Below the pieces are notes generated by a model. The model did not search any database. It was given only the letters and a program-made list of their open reading frames with translations, and was not told the origin of the DNA. Of a DNA stretch of 64,000 nucleotides, positions 1 through 11,134 are shown piece by piece. Source of the stretch: Carpediemonas membranifera (taxonomy: Eukaryota; Fornicata); assembly GCA_019828565.1 (NCBI GenBank), contig JAHDYR010000015.1:682001-746000 (forward strand), given 5' to 3'. Every line of letters starts with the position of its first letter. The first letter of the stretch is position 1. The position numbers and the translations under genes were made by a program.

Positions 1-3000
1 TGCGCGCCCTCAAGGAGTGCAACCTTCCGAAATTCCTCGGCGAAGACATCCAGCTGTTCGAGAACATCATCAATGATCTCTTCATCGGCGTGACCCCGCC
101 CGATGTGGACTACGGACAGCTCATGGTCGCCCTCAAGGAGCAGACGGTCGCCTCTGGCCTCCAGCCCGTGCCTAACTTCCTGCACAAGTGCATCGAGATG
201 TTCCAGACTGCCACCCTCCGTCACGGCTTCATGCTTGTTGGCCCCACTGGAGCGGGTAAGACTGCCATCCTCGAGACCCTGGCCAAGGCCATGTCGTCTC
301 TCGCAGCCCAGAAGGTCGAGGAGTTTGAGGAGGTCAAGATCACCAAGATGAACCCCAAGTCGATTACCATGGCCCAGCTGTACGGCGCCTTCGACGTCAA
401 CACCAAGGAGTGGTCCGACGGTATCCTCGCCACGCTGGTCCGCCGCGCTGTGGCGGACACCCGTCCCACTAAGAAGTGGATCGTGTTTGATGGTCCGGTC
501 GACGCCATTTGGATTGAGAACATGAACACCGTGCTCGACGACAACAAGAAGCTCTGCCTGACGTCCGGTGAGATCATCGCGCTCACGCCAGACATGTCGA
601 TGATCTTCGAGGTCGAGGACCTGGCCGTCGCATCCCCGGCCACGGTCTCCCGCTGCGGCATGGTCTACATGGACCCCGCCATCACGGTCCCCATCAGCGC
701 CCTCGTCGACTCCTGGCTGCAGACCGTGCCCGAGCACGCCCAATGCGTCAGGGAAGAGCTCGGCCACCTCTGCGACAGCTTCATCGTCAAGGGCATCCAA
801 TTCGTCCGCAAGAACTGCCGCGAGCTGATCAGCACCGTCGACTCGAACCTCGCCAAGTCGATGTTCCACCTTATGGACATCTACCTCGATCTCTTCAAGC
901 CCAACGAGCTCGGCAAGGTCGACGAGGAGGCAGTCGCTAAGCTTCCCACGTCCATCCGCCCCATGTTCGTGTTCAACCTGATCTGGTCGATCGGCGCCTC
1001 GATGGACGGCGCCAGTCGCCCCAAGTTCAACACGTGGCTGAGAGACTGTCTCGTCGAGCACAACAACGCCTTCACCGCCGATGCCGCGATCCCCGCGCTG
1101 ACGCTGCCCGATGGCTCTGTGTTCGACTTCCACTACGACCACGTCGAGGAGGTCTGGACCGGCTGGATGGACCGTATCCCCGCGTACAAGGTCCCCGAGA
1201 ACGTGCCCTACAGCGCCATCATCGTCCCGACCATCGACACCGTCAGAAACGGGTTTATCCTCAAGAAGCTCGTCGAGGCCCACCACCACGTGCTCTGCGT
1301 CGGTAACACCGGTACGTCCAAGAGCGTCGTGGCGACCAACTATCTCCTCAAGGACAGCGCCGACCATATCATGCCCGTCATGATGACATTCTCCGCCCGC
1401 ACGTCCGCGAATCAGACCCAGGACATCATCGACGGCAAGTGCGACAAGCGCCGCAAGGGCGTCTACGGCCCCCCGACCGGCCGGGAGTTCGTCATCCTCG
1501 TCGATGACACGAACATGCCGTCCCGCGAAGTGTACGGCGCTCAGCCCCCCATCGAGCTGCTGCGCCAGTGGGCCGACCACGGTGGATGGTACGACCGCAA
1601 GCTGCTACAGTTCCGCCGCATCGTAAGCACCACGCTGCTATGCGCCGTAGGTCCCGCTGGCGGTGGCCGGAACCCCATGACCAATCGCTTTGTGCGGCAT
1701 TTCAACTTCCTGTCGTTCGCCGACATGGATGACAAGTCGCTGTACACCATCTTCCACACGATCATGGCCTCCTTCATGGGCAGGAACCTGCCGGCCGACC
1801 TGCACAGCCTCAGCAGCCCCATGGTCCAGGGCACGATTGCCCTATTCAACACGATCAAGCGGACGCTGCTGCCGACCCCCACGAAGTCCCACTACACATT
1901 CAACCTGAGAGATCTCTCCAAGGTGTTCCAGGGCGTCTGCATGGCGGACCCCAAGTCCATCCAGGAGGTCCCCCGGCTGCTCCGGCTGTGGGCCCACGAG
2001 GCGACCCGCGTCTTCCACGATCGTCTCATCAACGACGAGGACCGCGACACGTTCAAGGGCATCCTTCGAGACAGCATGGAGACGACCTTCAACGAGTCCT
2101 GGGACGAGGTTGTGGGCGAGAGGCGCCTGGTCTTCGGCGACTTTATGATCCCTGGGGCAGACCCCCGCAAGTACGCGGAGGTGGACGACATGGTGAAGCT
2201 CAAGACGGTCGTGGAGGAGTACCTCGACGACTACAACCAGCAGAGCATGCCCATGAAGCTCGTGATGTTCCTGGCCGCTATAGAACACGTCGCCCGCATC
2301 TCCCGCGTCATCAGGCAGCCCCAGGGCAACGCCCTCCTGCTCGGCGTCGGCGGGTCTGGCCGGCAGTCCCTAACCCGTCTGGCCGCATTCATGGCCGAGT
2401 ACCAGCTGTTCCAGATCGAGATCTCGAAGTCATACGACATGAACTCATGGAGAGACGACATCAAGAAGCTGATGACGTCAGCCGGTCTCGAGGGCCAGGC
2501 AGTCGTCTTCCTCTTCACGGACACGCAGATCGTCGACGAGGCCTTCCTCGAGGACATCAACAACCTGCTCAACAGCGGCGAGGTGCCCAACCTCTTCGAG
2601 CAGCAGGAGCTCGACACGATTTACGTCACCATGCGCCCCATCTGTCAGGCCGAGGGCCTCCCCCTCACCAAGCTCTCCCTGTTCCAGAAGTTCGTCGCCC
2701 GCGTTCGCGACAACATCCACATTGTCCTGGCGATGTCCCCGGTCGGCGAGCAGTTCAGGAACAGACTCCGCATGATGCCCGCCCTCACGAACAACTGCAC
2801 CATCGACTGGTTCGCTGAGTGGCCTGAGGAAGCTCTGCAGTCCGTCGCCCGCGAGGCCATCCGTGACCTCGAACTCGGCGCGGAGTCCACCGGCGACCTT
2901 GTTGTCGAGATGTGCGTCTCGATCCATCAATCCGTCGAGAAGTTCAGCCGCCTATACAAGCAGGAGCTCCGCCGCATCAACCACGTCACCCCGACGTCGT

Positions 3001-6000
3001 ACCTCGAGCTGCTCCACACGATTTGCAGCCTCATGTCCAAGAAGCGGCACGAGCTGGCCACACAGAAGAGGCGCCTCGTGATCGGCCTCGAGAAGCTTGC
3101 GTCCACCGCCAATGAGGTGCAGGTAATGCAGGACGAGCTCGTTGAGCTGCAGCCCGTACTCGTCGAGACGGGCAAGAAGGTCGAGGAGATGATGGTCCAA
3201 ATCGAGAAGGACAAGGCCGTCGCCGACGAGACCAGGAAGGTCGCCGTCGCCGAGGAGACGGAGGCGTCAGCCAAGGCCGAGGAATGCCAGGCGATCAAGG
3301 ACGACGCCGAGAAGGACCTCGCCGAGGCCCTGCCCGCTCTGGAGCTCGCGGTGCAGTCCCTGAAGCATCTTCAGATCAGCGACATCCGCGAGGTCGCCAA
3401 CTATAACAATCCGCCGTTCGGTGTGCGTCTGGTGATGGAGGCCGTCTGCATCATGTTCGACATCAAGCCCAAGAAGGTCGACGACCCCAACAACGTCGGT
3501 AAGAAGATCGACGACTACTGGGTGCCGTCCAAGAAGCTTCTGGGCGACCCCAAGGGTCTGCTTGACTCTCTCTTCAAGTTTGACAAAGACAACATCCCCG
3601 AGAAGTCGATTAAGAAGATCCAGCCCTACGTCGCCAACCCCGAGTTCACCCCCGCCAAGGTCGAGAAGGTGTCCAAGGCCTGCACGTCCATGTGCATGTG
3701 GACCCACGCCATGTACAAGTACCACACCGTCGCCAAGGAGGTCGCCCCCAAGAGAGCACGCCTTGCTGCGGCAGAGGAGGAGCTCGCCGTTGTGTCAGCC
3801 AACCTCGCCAAGACCAAGGCCGCCCTGGCCGATGTCGAGGAGAAGATCCACAACCTCGAGACCACGTACCAGGAGAACGTCGAGAAGAAGGAGGAGCTCG
3901 CGGCCAAGGTCCAGGATACCGAGGTCAAGCTCGACCGTGCCCACCGTCTCATCGGCGGGCTGGGCGGCGAGAAGTCACGGTGGGAGGAGACTGTCGAGAA
4001 GCTCAGCGCCGACGAGGTCAACCTCGTGGGGGACATGCTCGTCGCTGCCGGCGGCGTGGCGTACTTTGGTGCGTTCACGGCCGACTTCAGGCACCGCATG
4101 GCGAAGACGTGGTACGAAGACATGGAGAAGCTGGGAATCCCCTTCACCCACGACAGCACGGCCCTCAGCGTACTCACAGACCCCGTCCAGGTGAGGAACT
4201 GGCTGGCCTTCAACCTCCCCGGCGACTCCCATTCCGTAGAGAACGCCGTCATCATGAGCCAGGCCCGGCGCTGGCCGTTCTTCATCGACCCCCAGGGCCA
4301 GGCGAACAAGTGGGTGAAAACGATGGAGAAGGATAACAGCCTCGACGTCATCAAGCTCTCGGACAAGGACTACCTCCGCACGCTCGAGAACGACATCCGC
4401 TTCGGCCGGCCATGCCTCATTGAGAACGTCGGCGAGGAGCTCGACCCCGCCCTCGAGCCTATCCTGCTGCAGCAGACGTTCAAGCAGGGCGGCCAGGTGT
4501 CGATCAAGCTCGGCGACTCAACCATCCCGTACCACCCCGACTTCAAGCTCTACCTGACGTCCAAGCTGCCCTCCCCCAACCTCTCGCCCGAGCTCTCCGT
4601 CAAGGTGACTCTGCTCAACTTCGGTATCACCAACGACGGCCTCGAGGACCAGCTGCTCGGCCTTGTCGTCCGCAAGGAGCGCCCCGACCTCGAGGAGATG
4701 AAGGCGCAGTTGGTGCAGTCCAACGCCCGCATGAAGAACGAGCTGAAGGCCATCCAGGACAAGATCCTCGAACTACTCTCTCAGTCCGAGGGCAACATCC
4801 TCGACGACGAGGTCCTCATCAACACTCTGCAGCAATCAAAGGTCACGTCCGAGGAGATCCAGCAGAAGGTCGCCGAGGCCGAGGAGACGGAACGCGACAT
4901 CGACCACACAAGAGAGGAGTACCGGCCAGTCGCCCAGCGCGGGTCTGTGTTGTACTTCAGCGTCAACGACCTCGCCAACATCGACCCGATGTACCAGTAC
5001 AGCCTCCAGTGGTTCGTAGCACTCTTCGCATCGTCAATCGACGCCGCACCCGGGTCAGCTGACCTTAAAGTGCGTCTAGAATCTCTGGACAGCACGTTCT
5101 TGTACAACCTGTACAAGAACGTTTGCCGCTCGCTGTTCGAGAAGCACAAGCTGATGTTCTCGTTCCTACTGACGGTTCGCCTCCAGATCTTCGAGGGCCT
5201 CCTTTCCGACGAGGCGTACCAGTTCCTCATCAACGGTACGACCCTCGCCGAGCCAACGGAGCCCAAGCCCGAGTGCCAGTGGGTCGACGACAGCATGTGG
5301 CTGCAGCTGTGCGGCCTCCAGCACCACGCGGAGTTCACGGAGATCCTCACCAGCGTCAAGGCCGACCTGGCCGGCTGGAAGGAGTACTTCGACGACGAGC
5401 AGCCCCAGAGCCGCACAACCCTACCCCCGCCGTTCGGGGACTCGACCACCCACTTTGACAGGCTCATGATCCTGCGCTGCTTCAGGCCCGACAAGGTTGT
5501 CGACTGCGTGACTGACTACATCGTCGAGAAGCTCGGCCAGAAGTTTGTCGAGCCCCCGACGTTCAACCTCGCTGACATCTTCGAGGACTCGAACTCTGTG
5601 ACGCCCCTCATCTTCGTCCTCAGTGCCGGCGCTGACCCGGCAGGCGAGCTCATGAAGTTTGCCGAGGACATGCACATGGCCCGGAAGATGGCGTCGATCT
5701 CTCTTGGCCAAGGTCAGGGCCCCCGCGCCGAGAAGATGATCCAGGACGGACAGGAGCGCGGCATGTGGATCCTGCTGCAGAACTGCCATCTCGCCGTGTC
5801 ATGGTTGCCATCCCTCGCCCGCATCGTCGAGAGCATGGCTGGCGAGGCCGGCCGCATCAACAAGGACTTCCGCCTGTGGCTGACGTCGATGCCATCCAAG
5901 GACTTCCCGGTGCCCGTGCTGCAGGACGCGATCAAGATCACGAACGAGCCCCCCAAGGGCCTGAGGTCCAATCTGCTCAGGACATGGTCTGGCTACGACG

Positions 6001-7397
6001 ACAGGTGGCTGGACGAGGCCACCACCCGCCCCGGCCAGTTCAAGAAGATCCTGTACGGCCTCACGCTGTTCCACGCCATCATGCAGGAGCGGCGTCGCTT
6101 CGGGCCCCTCGGCTTCAACATCCAATATGAGTTTACGACCAGCGACCTCGAGGTCTGTGCCAAGCAGCTTGTTATGATCATGGACAAGTACCAGGACATC
6201 CCCTATAACGTGCTGCAGTTCCTGTCTGCGGAGATCAACTACGGCGGCTCTGTGACGGACGATTGGGACCGCCGCGCCGTCAACAACATCATCCAGGTCT
6301 ACCTCATCCCTGATGTCCAGGATGACACCTACAGCTTCTCTAAGTCGGGCAAGTACGTCTCACCCGCCGTCGGCACGCAGAAGGAGTATCTCGAGGTCAT
6401 CAAGGGCCTGCCACTCAACCCGCAGCCTGAGGTCTTCGGCATGCACGCCAACGCCGACATCACGTGCGCCCGTCAGGAGACGCAGGCCATGTTCGACGAC
6501 CTGCTCGACCTGCAGCCCCAGACAGCCTCTGGCTCTGGCCGCACGCGCGAGGAGATCATCGACGAGCTCGCCGCCGACCTCTTTGACCGACTCCCGAAGC
6601 GCTTCGACGTGGCCGGCGTCAGTACCCGCTACCCGACGGTGTACGAGGAGAGCATGAACACCGTGCTGACCCAGGAGTGCACGCGGTACAACAAGCTCAT
6701 CAAGGCGATCGCCACCAGCCTGCCCGACCTCCGCAAGGCCCTCAAGGGCATCGTGGTCATGTCTGAGCAGCTCGAGACCGTGGCCGACGCGCTCTTCAAC
6801 AACCGCGTCCCGACGTCGTGGGAGGGTGTTGCCTATCCGTCCCTGAAGCCCCTCGCCTCTTGGTTCAATGACCTGCTGCAACGAATCGACTTCATCCAGG
6901 ACTGGATTGATCACGGAATCCCCATGTCCTTCTGGATCTCCGGGTTCTTCTTCCCGCAGGCTTTCCTCACCGGCACTCTCCAGAACTTTGCCCGTAAGGA
7001 GCGCGTGTCTGTCGACGCGGTGTCTTTCAAGACAATCATCGTAGACACCATCGACCACGAGGACGTCAAGGAGAAGCCCGCAGACGGCTGCTACATCTAC
7101 GGCCTCTTCATCGAGGGCGCCCGTTGGGACAGCGAGCGGCACCTGTTGGCGGACTCGAGGCCCAAGGAGCTCTACACGACGATGCCGATGATCCACCTGT
7201 TCCCTGTGTCTGAGCGCGTCATCCCCGAGACGGGCATCTACCACAGCCCTGTGTACAAGACCCTCACCCGTGCTGGTACACTCAGCACCACGGGCCACAG
7301 TACGAACTACGTTCTGGCCCTGGAGCTGCCAACAGACGAACCCCAGCAGAAGTGGATCATGCGCGGCACCGCCATGGTCTGTGCCCTGCAGTTCTAA
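1..7397 (+). CDS. Axonemal inner-arm dynein heavy chain, 5'-truncated by window edge
   Basis: Motor part of a dynein heavy chain, the ATP-driven microtubule motor of the flagellar axoneme. The frame is open from base 3 with no start, so the tail and AAA1 lie outside; about 2,464 residues are present of the usual 4,000-4,500. Seen in order: AAA2 P-loop GPTGAGKT (about nt 240), AAA2 Walker B-like region (FDGPVDAIWIENMN), AAA3 P-loop GNTGTSKS (nt 1302), AAA4 P-loop GVGGSGRQS (nt 2344), antiparallel stalk coiled coils (nt 3050-3400 and 3740-4010) around the microtubule-binding domain, AAA5/6 and the C-terminal domain. The ending with TLSTTGHSTNYV and a final ALQF resembles single-headed inner-arm chains (DNAH1/3/7/12 group). 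The AAA3 P-loop has Ser where Gly normally precedes the Lys. No intron is seen in 7.4 kb. Family certain, subclass likely. Confidence 0.97.
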   Translation, partial: RALKECNLPKFLGEDIQLFENIINDLFIGVTPPDVDYGQLMVALKEQTVASGLQPVPNFLHKCIEMFQTATLRHGFMLVGPTGAGKTAILETLAKAMSSLAAQKVEEFEEVKITKMNPKSITMAQLYGAFDVNTKEWSDGILATLVRRAVADTRPTKKWIVFDGPVDAIWIENMNTVLDDNKKLCLTSGEIIALTPDMSMIFEVEDLAVASPATVSRCGMVYMDPAITVPISALVDSWLQTVPEHAQCVREELGHLCDSFIVKGIQFVRKNCRELISTVDSNLAKSMFHLMDIYLDLFKPNELGKVDEEAVAKLPTSIRPMFVFNLIWSIGASMDGASRPKFNTWLRDCLVEHNNAFTADAAIPALTLPDGSVFDFHYDHVEEVWTGWMDRIPAYKVPENVPYSAIIVPTIDTVRNGFILKKLVEAHHHVLCVGNTGTSKSVVATNYLLKDSADHIMPVMMTFSARTSANQTQDIIDGKCDKRRKGVYGPPTGREFVILVDDTNMPSREVYGAQPPIELLRQWADHGGWYDRKLLQFRRIVSTTLLCAVGPAGGGRNPMTNRFVRHFNFLSFADMDDKSLYTIFHTIMASFMGRNLPADLHSLSSPMVQGTIALFNTIKRTLLPTPTKSHYTFNLRDLSKVFQGVCMADPKSIQEVPRLLRLWAHEATRVFHDRLINDEDRDTFKGILRDSMETTFNESWDEVVGERRLVFGDFMIPGADPRKYAEVDDMVKLKTVVEEYLDDYNQQSMPMKLVMFLAAIEHVARISRVIRQPQGNALLLGVGGSGRQSLTRLAAFMAEYQLFQIEISKSYDMNSWRDDIKKLMTSAGLEGQAVVFLFTDTQIVDEAFLEDINNLLNSGEVPNLFEQQELDTIYVTMRPICQAEGLPLTKLSLFQKFVARVRDNIHIVLAMSPVGEQFRNRLRMMPALTNNCTIDWFAEWPEEALQSVAREAIRDLELGAESTGDLVVEMCVSIHQSVEKFSRLYKQELRRINHVTPTSYLELLHTICSLMSKKRHELATQKRRLVIGLEKLASTANEVQVMQDELVELQPVLVETGKKVEEMMVQIEKDKAVADETRKVAVAEETEASAKAEECQAIKDDAEKDLAEALPALELAVQSLKHLQISDIREVANYNNPPFGVRLVMEAVCIMFDIKPKKVDDPNNVGKKIDDYWVPSKKLLGDPKGLLDSLFKFDKDNIPEKSIKKIQPYVANPEFTPAKVEKVSKACTSMCMWTHAMYKYHTVAKEVAPKRARLAAAEEELAVVSANLAKTKAALADVEEKIHNLETTYQENVEKKEELAAKVQDTEVKLDRAHRLIGGLGGEKSRWEETVEKLSADEVNLVGDMLVAAGGVAYFGAFTADFRHRMAKTWYEDMEKLGIPFTHDSTALSVLTDPVQVRNWLAFNLPGDSHSVENAVIMSQARRWPFFIDPQGQANKWVKTMEKDNSLDVIKLSDKDYLRTLENDIRFGRPCLIENVGEELDPALEPILLQQTFKQGGQVSIKLGDSTIPYHPDFKLYLTSKLPSPNLSPELSVKVTLLNFGITNDGLEDQLLGLVVRKERPDLEEMKAQLVQSNARMKNELKAIQDKILELLSQSEGNILDDEVLINTLQQSKVTSEEIQQKVAEAEETERDIDHTREEYRPVAQRGSVLYFSVNDLANIDPMYQYSLQWFVALFASSIDAAPGSADLKVRLESLDSTFLYNLYKNVCRSLFEKHKLMFSFLLTVRLQIFEGLLSDEAYQFLINGTTLAEPTEPKPECQWVDDSMWLQLCGLQHHAEFTEILTSVKADLAGWKEYFDDEQPQSRTTLPPPFGDSTTHFDRLMILRCFRPDKVVDCVTDYIVEKLGQKFVEPPTFNLADIFEDSNSVTPLIFVLSAGADPAGELMKFAEDMHMARKMASISLGQGQGPRAEKMIQDGQERGMWILLQNCHLAVSWLPSLARIVESMAGEAGRINKDFRLWLTSMPSKDFPVPVLQDAIKITNEPPKGLRSNLLRTWSGYDDRWLDEATTRPGQFKKILYGLTLFHAIMQERRRFGPLGFNIQYEFTTSDLEVCAKQLVMIMDKYQDIPYNVLQFLSAEINYGGSVTDDWDRRAVNNIIQVYLIPDVQDDTYSFSKSGKYVSPAVGTQKEYLEVIKGLPLNPQPEVFGMHANADITCARQETQAMFDDLLDLQPQTASGSGRTREEIIDELAADLFDRLPKRFDVAGVSTRYPTVYEESMNTVLTQECTRYNKLIKAIATSLPDLRKALKGIVVMSEQLETVADALFNNRVPTSWEGVAYPSLKPLASWFNDLLQRIDFIQDWIDHGIPMSFWISGFFFPQAFLTGTLQNFARKERVSVDAVSFKTIIVDTIDHEDVKEKPADGCYIYGLFIEGARWDSERHLLADSRPKELYTTMPMIHLFPVSERVIPETGIYHSPVYKTLTRAGTLSTTGHSTNYVLALELPTDEPQQKWIMRGTAMVCALQF

Positions 7398-7400
7398 GTG

Positions 7401-7407
7401 TGTAAAT
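7401..7407 (+). promoter_or_regulatory. TGTAAAT, putative polyadenylation signal of dynein gene
   Basis: TGTAAAT lies 4 nt after the dynein stop codon. The same heptamer follows the DOC-BTB and surface-protein genes and overlaps the stop of the debranching enzyme. Its role is inferred from recurrence and position; it resembles the short 3' signals known from Giardia. Confidence 0.5.
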
Positions 7408-7602
7408 AAGCTTTTACGTCTCGCCTGGCTTGGAATCATCATCGCCGGGGCAGGCCTGGTCGAGGGCATCCTGTTCATGGCGGCCGTGAACGTGGTGGCG
7501 GTCGGCTCGTTCATCGTGCCGTGAAGACGGCGCGGCGTCTGCATAAAGAGACCAAGGCAGTGCAGTTTATCGGAGCATAACATAGAGAGCTCGGATGGTG
7601 GT

Positions 7603-8130
7603 CTAGTGTAGCAGGAATGCGGGCAGGCTGTGGTGTCTGTCGGGGTCGCCGATGATCGGCACCACGTGGCGCCCGGTCGGCGCGGCGAACGTGGCTGGCG
7701 GCGACGCGTCGGACTGCGTCGTGGGCGTGAACTCGCTGAACGCGACCTGGGTGAGCGCCGCGAGCGAGGGCTCGACGCGGCGGCGTCTGCGTCTGCGCGG
7801 GGGCGGCGTGGGAAGACGCTCGCGGATCTCGTCGATGCGCATGCCGTGCTCGTCGCTGAGGTCGTCAATGGAGGCGAGACCGTGGATCCGCATGATCTTG
7901 TGGCGGAACTTCTGCAGATGCGACGCGACGTTCTCGCGCGAGAGGCCGTCGGTGTCCATGAGCGTCAGGATGTAGCGCGGTTGGGCGGAGCGGATGCCCA
8001 CGTCCATCACGATGTCCTCGAATTTCTTGTGCAGCTCCTCCGTCCACGTAACGCGCTGTTTGCGGCCCTTTGGTTTTGCGATCGGGCTCATTGCGAGCGG
8101 TGTGTTCGGAAAGGCTGTTTTCGCGATCAT
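7603..8130 (-). CDS. GARP/Myb-like (SHLQKF-type) DNA-binding protein
   Basis: 175 residues. Residues about 22-85 form a GARP (type-B response-regulator/Golden2-like) single Myb-related domain: basic GRKQRVTWTEELHKKF, then a helix ending in RYILTLM and the signature GLSRENVASHLQKFRHKI. This fold binds DNA through its third helix, so a nuclear transcription factor is likely. A run of seven arginines near residues 110-116 could serve as a nuclear localisation signal; the C-terminal third is Ser/Thr/Pro-rich and unrecognised. No receiver domain is present. The family is best known from plants, and a GARP-like protein is known in Giardia. It starts at ATG 8130-8128. It converges on the dynein gene with about 200 bp between the stop codons. 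A GATAAAC motif lies about 35 nt after the stop. Confidence 0.85.
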   Translation of the reverse strand: MIAKTAFPNTPLAMSPIAKPKGRKQRVTWTEELHKKFEDIVMDVGIRSAQPRYILTLMDTDGLSRENVASHLQKFRHKIMRIHGLASIDDLSDEHGMRIDEIRERLPTPPPRRRRRRRVEPSLAALTQVAFSEFTPTTQSDASPPATFAAPTGRHVVPIIGDPDRHHSLPAFLLH

Positions 8131-8371
8131 TCGGCGGCAGAATCAAGTATCATTGGTTCGAGGTGCAAGGAGATTCATTTACGGCTGGCAGGCCGATATA
8201 CTATACCTCATGTAAATCGGTATCCCTGGAAACGACGTTGCACTGGATTCAGCGGTATGTCCTCGTGCCTTTGGAGGTAACACTGCACGGGGTTTCGTCA
8301 ATTGCTGCTTCCGGGTTAGGGCGCATGATGAAGGGGTGGCACAACACGATGATTTATACCGATTACGCCGC

Positions 8372-9091
8372 TCAGCGCAGCATGGCGCCGAACAGCATGA
8401 GGATTGGGAAGGATGTGATACACAGCACTCCCTCGACAATGTCGAAGATGTTGAGGCCTATGGACAAGGACGTCAGCGGGCGGGGCCTCCGCTTCATCTC
8501 ACGGGGCATGGAGACCAAGACGAAGACGAGAAGGGTGATGGAGAGTGCGATCTCGAAGATGCCGACGAGCCAGAGCACATTGAAGTAGAAGCCGAACAGT
8601 AGCCCTGGGACAAGGATCAACGCCAGGCTCAGCGGCACCAGGAGGAAGTTGAACACGCCACACATGATGAACGTCATGATCCGCACGATCCTGTGGACCT
8701 GCAGCTTGCGGGCCTGGCGGGGGTCCTTATCGCCGGGCTTGGGCGCGCCTGAAAAGACCGGGGGCGGCGGTACTGCCGACTGCTGCATGGGCATGGGCGG
8801 CTGCGCCTGTGGCTGCGGCTGGAACTGTGGCGCCGGGGGCATTGGTACGGCGGCGGGAAGTGGCTGAGAATAGCCGCTGTCCGAGCGCTCAAACGGCGCA
8901 GCCGCGTAGTATGGCGTCTCCTGCTGTGTGTTGTACTGCCCGTAGTTCACGGTCTCATACGCAGGGGCCGATGGTGCTTGGCCATACGGTTGTTGGTTAG
9001 GAACGCCGTAGGGGCCTGCTGCGTCCATGCCTTGAGGTTGAGAGTAGTCATAGTTGTTTCCATAGTTGTTGTAGTTGTAGTTATCTGCCAT
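8372..9091 (-). CDS. Multi-pass membrane protein with Tyr/Gln/Pro-rich N-terminal tail
   Basis: 239 residues. Residues 1-125 are low complexity, rich in Tyr, Asn, Gln and Pro (YNYNNYGNNYDY, then QPQPQAQPPMP), and probably disordered and cytosolic. After a basic stretch (RQARKLQVHR) come about four hydrophobic segments: three closely packed ones between roughly residues 133 and 190, a basic loop PREMKRRPRP, and a last one near the C terminus. No signal peptide. The layout resembles small four-helix membrane proteins of the vesicle/secretory pathway (SCAMP-, CD225- or tetraspanin-like topology), but I recognise no signature. ATG at 9091-9089. A TATAAAT sequence lies about 15 nt after the stop. 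Reality of the gene is likely; function unknown. Confidence 0.8.
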   Translation of the reverse strand: MADNYNYNNYGNNYDYSQPQGMDAAGPYGVPNQQPYGQAPSAPAYETVNYGQYNTQQETPYYAAAPFERSDSGYSQPLPAAVPMPPAPQFQPQPQAQPPMPMQQSAVPPPPVFSGAPKPGDKDPRQARKLQVHRIVRIMTFIMCGVFNFLLVPLSLALILVPGLLFGFYFNVLWLVGIFEIALSITLLVFVLVSMPREMKRRPRPLTSLSIGLNIFDIVEGVLCITSFPILMLFGAMLR

Positions 9092-10529
<1,438 letters not shown>

Positions 10530-11134
10530 ATTCTGTGATTGATTTATGATCGGTGGCAGGCAATACTGGGACTTCCGGATGAGGGAGATAGGGCAGTACA
10601 GCCGGCACGGAGCAGTACTACTACGAGCAGTCCCAGAGCAGTCTATTCTGTTGCGCAGTGTAAACACAACCGCGAGCCGGGCCAGCAGGCATGAGTAGAG
10701 ATATTTTGCTGCGGCGTAATCCCCCACTCTCCGTTCTTCGGTGTAGTCCTGTCTGAAAGCTTGCTTGATGGAGGCTTTGATCGTATATATCTCCATCTTG
10801 TTGCGCACTACTGGTGTGCAGCTGATCATTGATGAAGATGACATATAAGAGCCGACGATGAACACCATTACCAGCCTATACAAGTGTAGAAGTGAATTTA
10901 ATGCGGAATAGAAGACAATGAGACGACGTGTGAGCTTGAGATTGTGATGTTTGCAGCTGTGCTGACGTCCACGAAGAAGACGCTTTGTGGAAGCCCTGGA
11001 GAAGACGATCTCCCTACCGACTTAAGACGTGAGTAGGAGGGAGACAGGGCAGTGTTGCGCAGTATAAACACATTGTTGGACCCTTCAATAGCACATATTC
11101 GCCTAGCCTAAAGTGCACAGCAGAGAGACACACA
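10530..11134. other. Intergenic region with a partly duplicated motif
   Basis: No coding sequence seen. A motif made of GGGAGAYAGGGCAGT and TGTTGCGCAGTRTAAACACA occurs around 10,583-10,672 (parts separated by about 60 nt) and again, contiguous, at about 11,039-11,070, some 65 nt upstream of the DOC-BTB start. It could be promoter sequence or a small duplication. Confidence 0.4.

Noticed and set aside
7608-7613. Additional polyadenylation or promoter motifs around single genes
   Set aside because: Short A/T-rich hexamers are frequent in the spacers; only the recurrent TGTAAAT-type signal near stops was kept.
6360-7868. 502-codon open frame antisense to the dynein gene
   Set aside because: Mirror of a strongly biased GC-rich coding sequence; low-complexity Arg/Val/Leu composition, no motif, and it crosses the dynein stop and the GARP gene.
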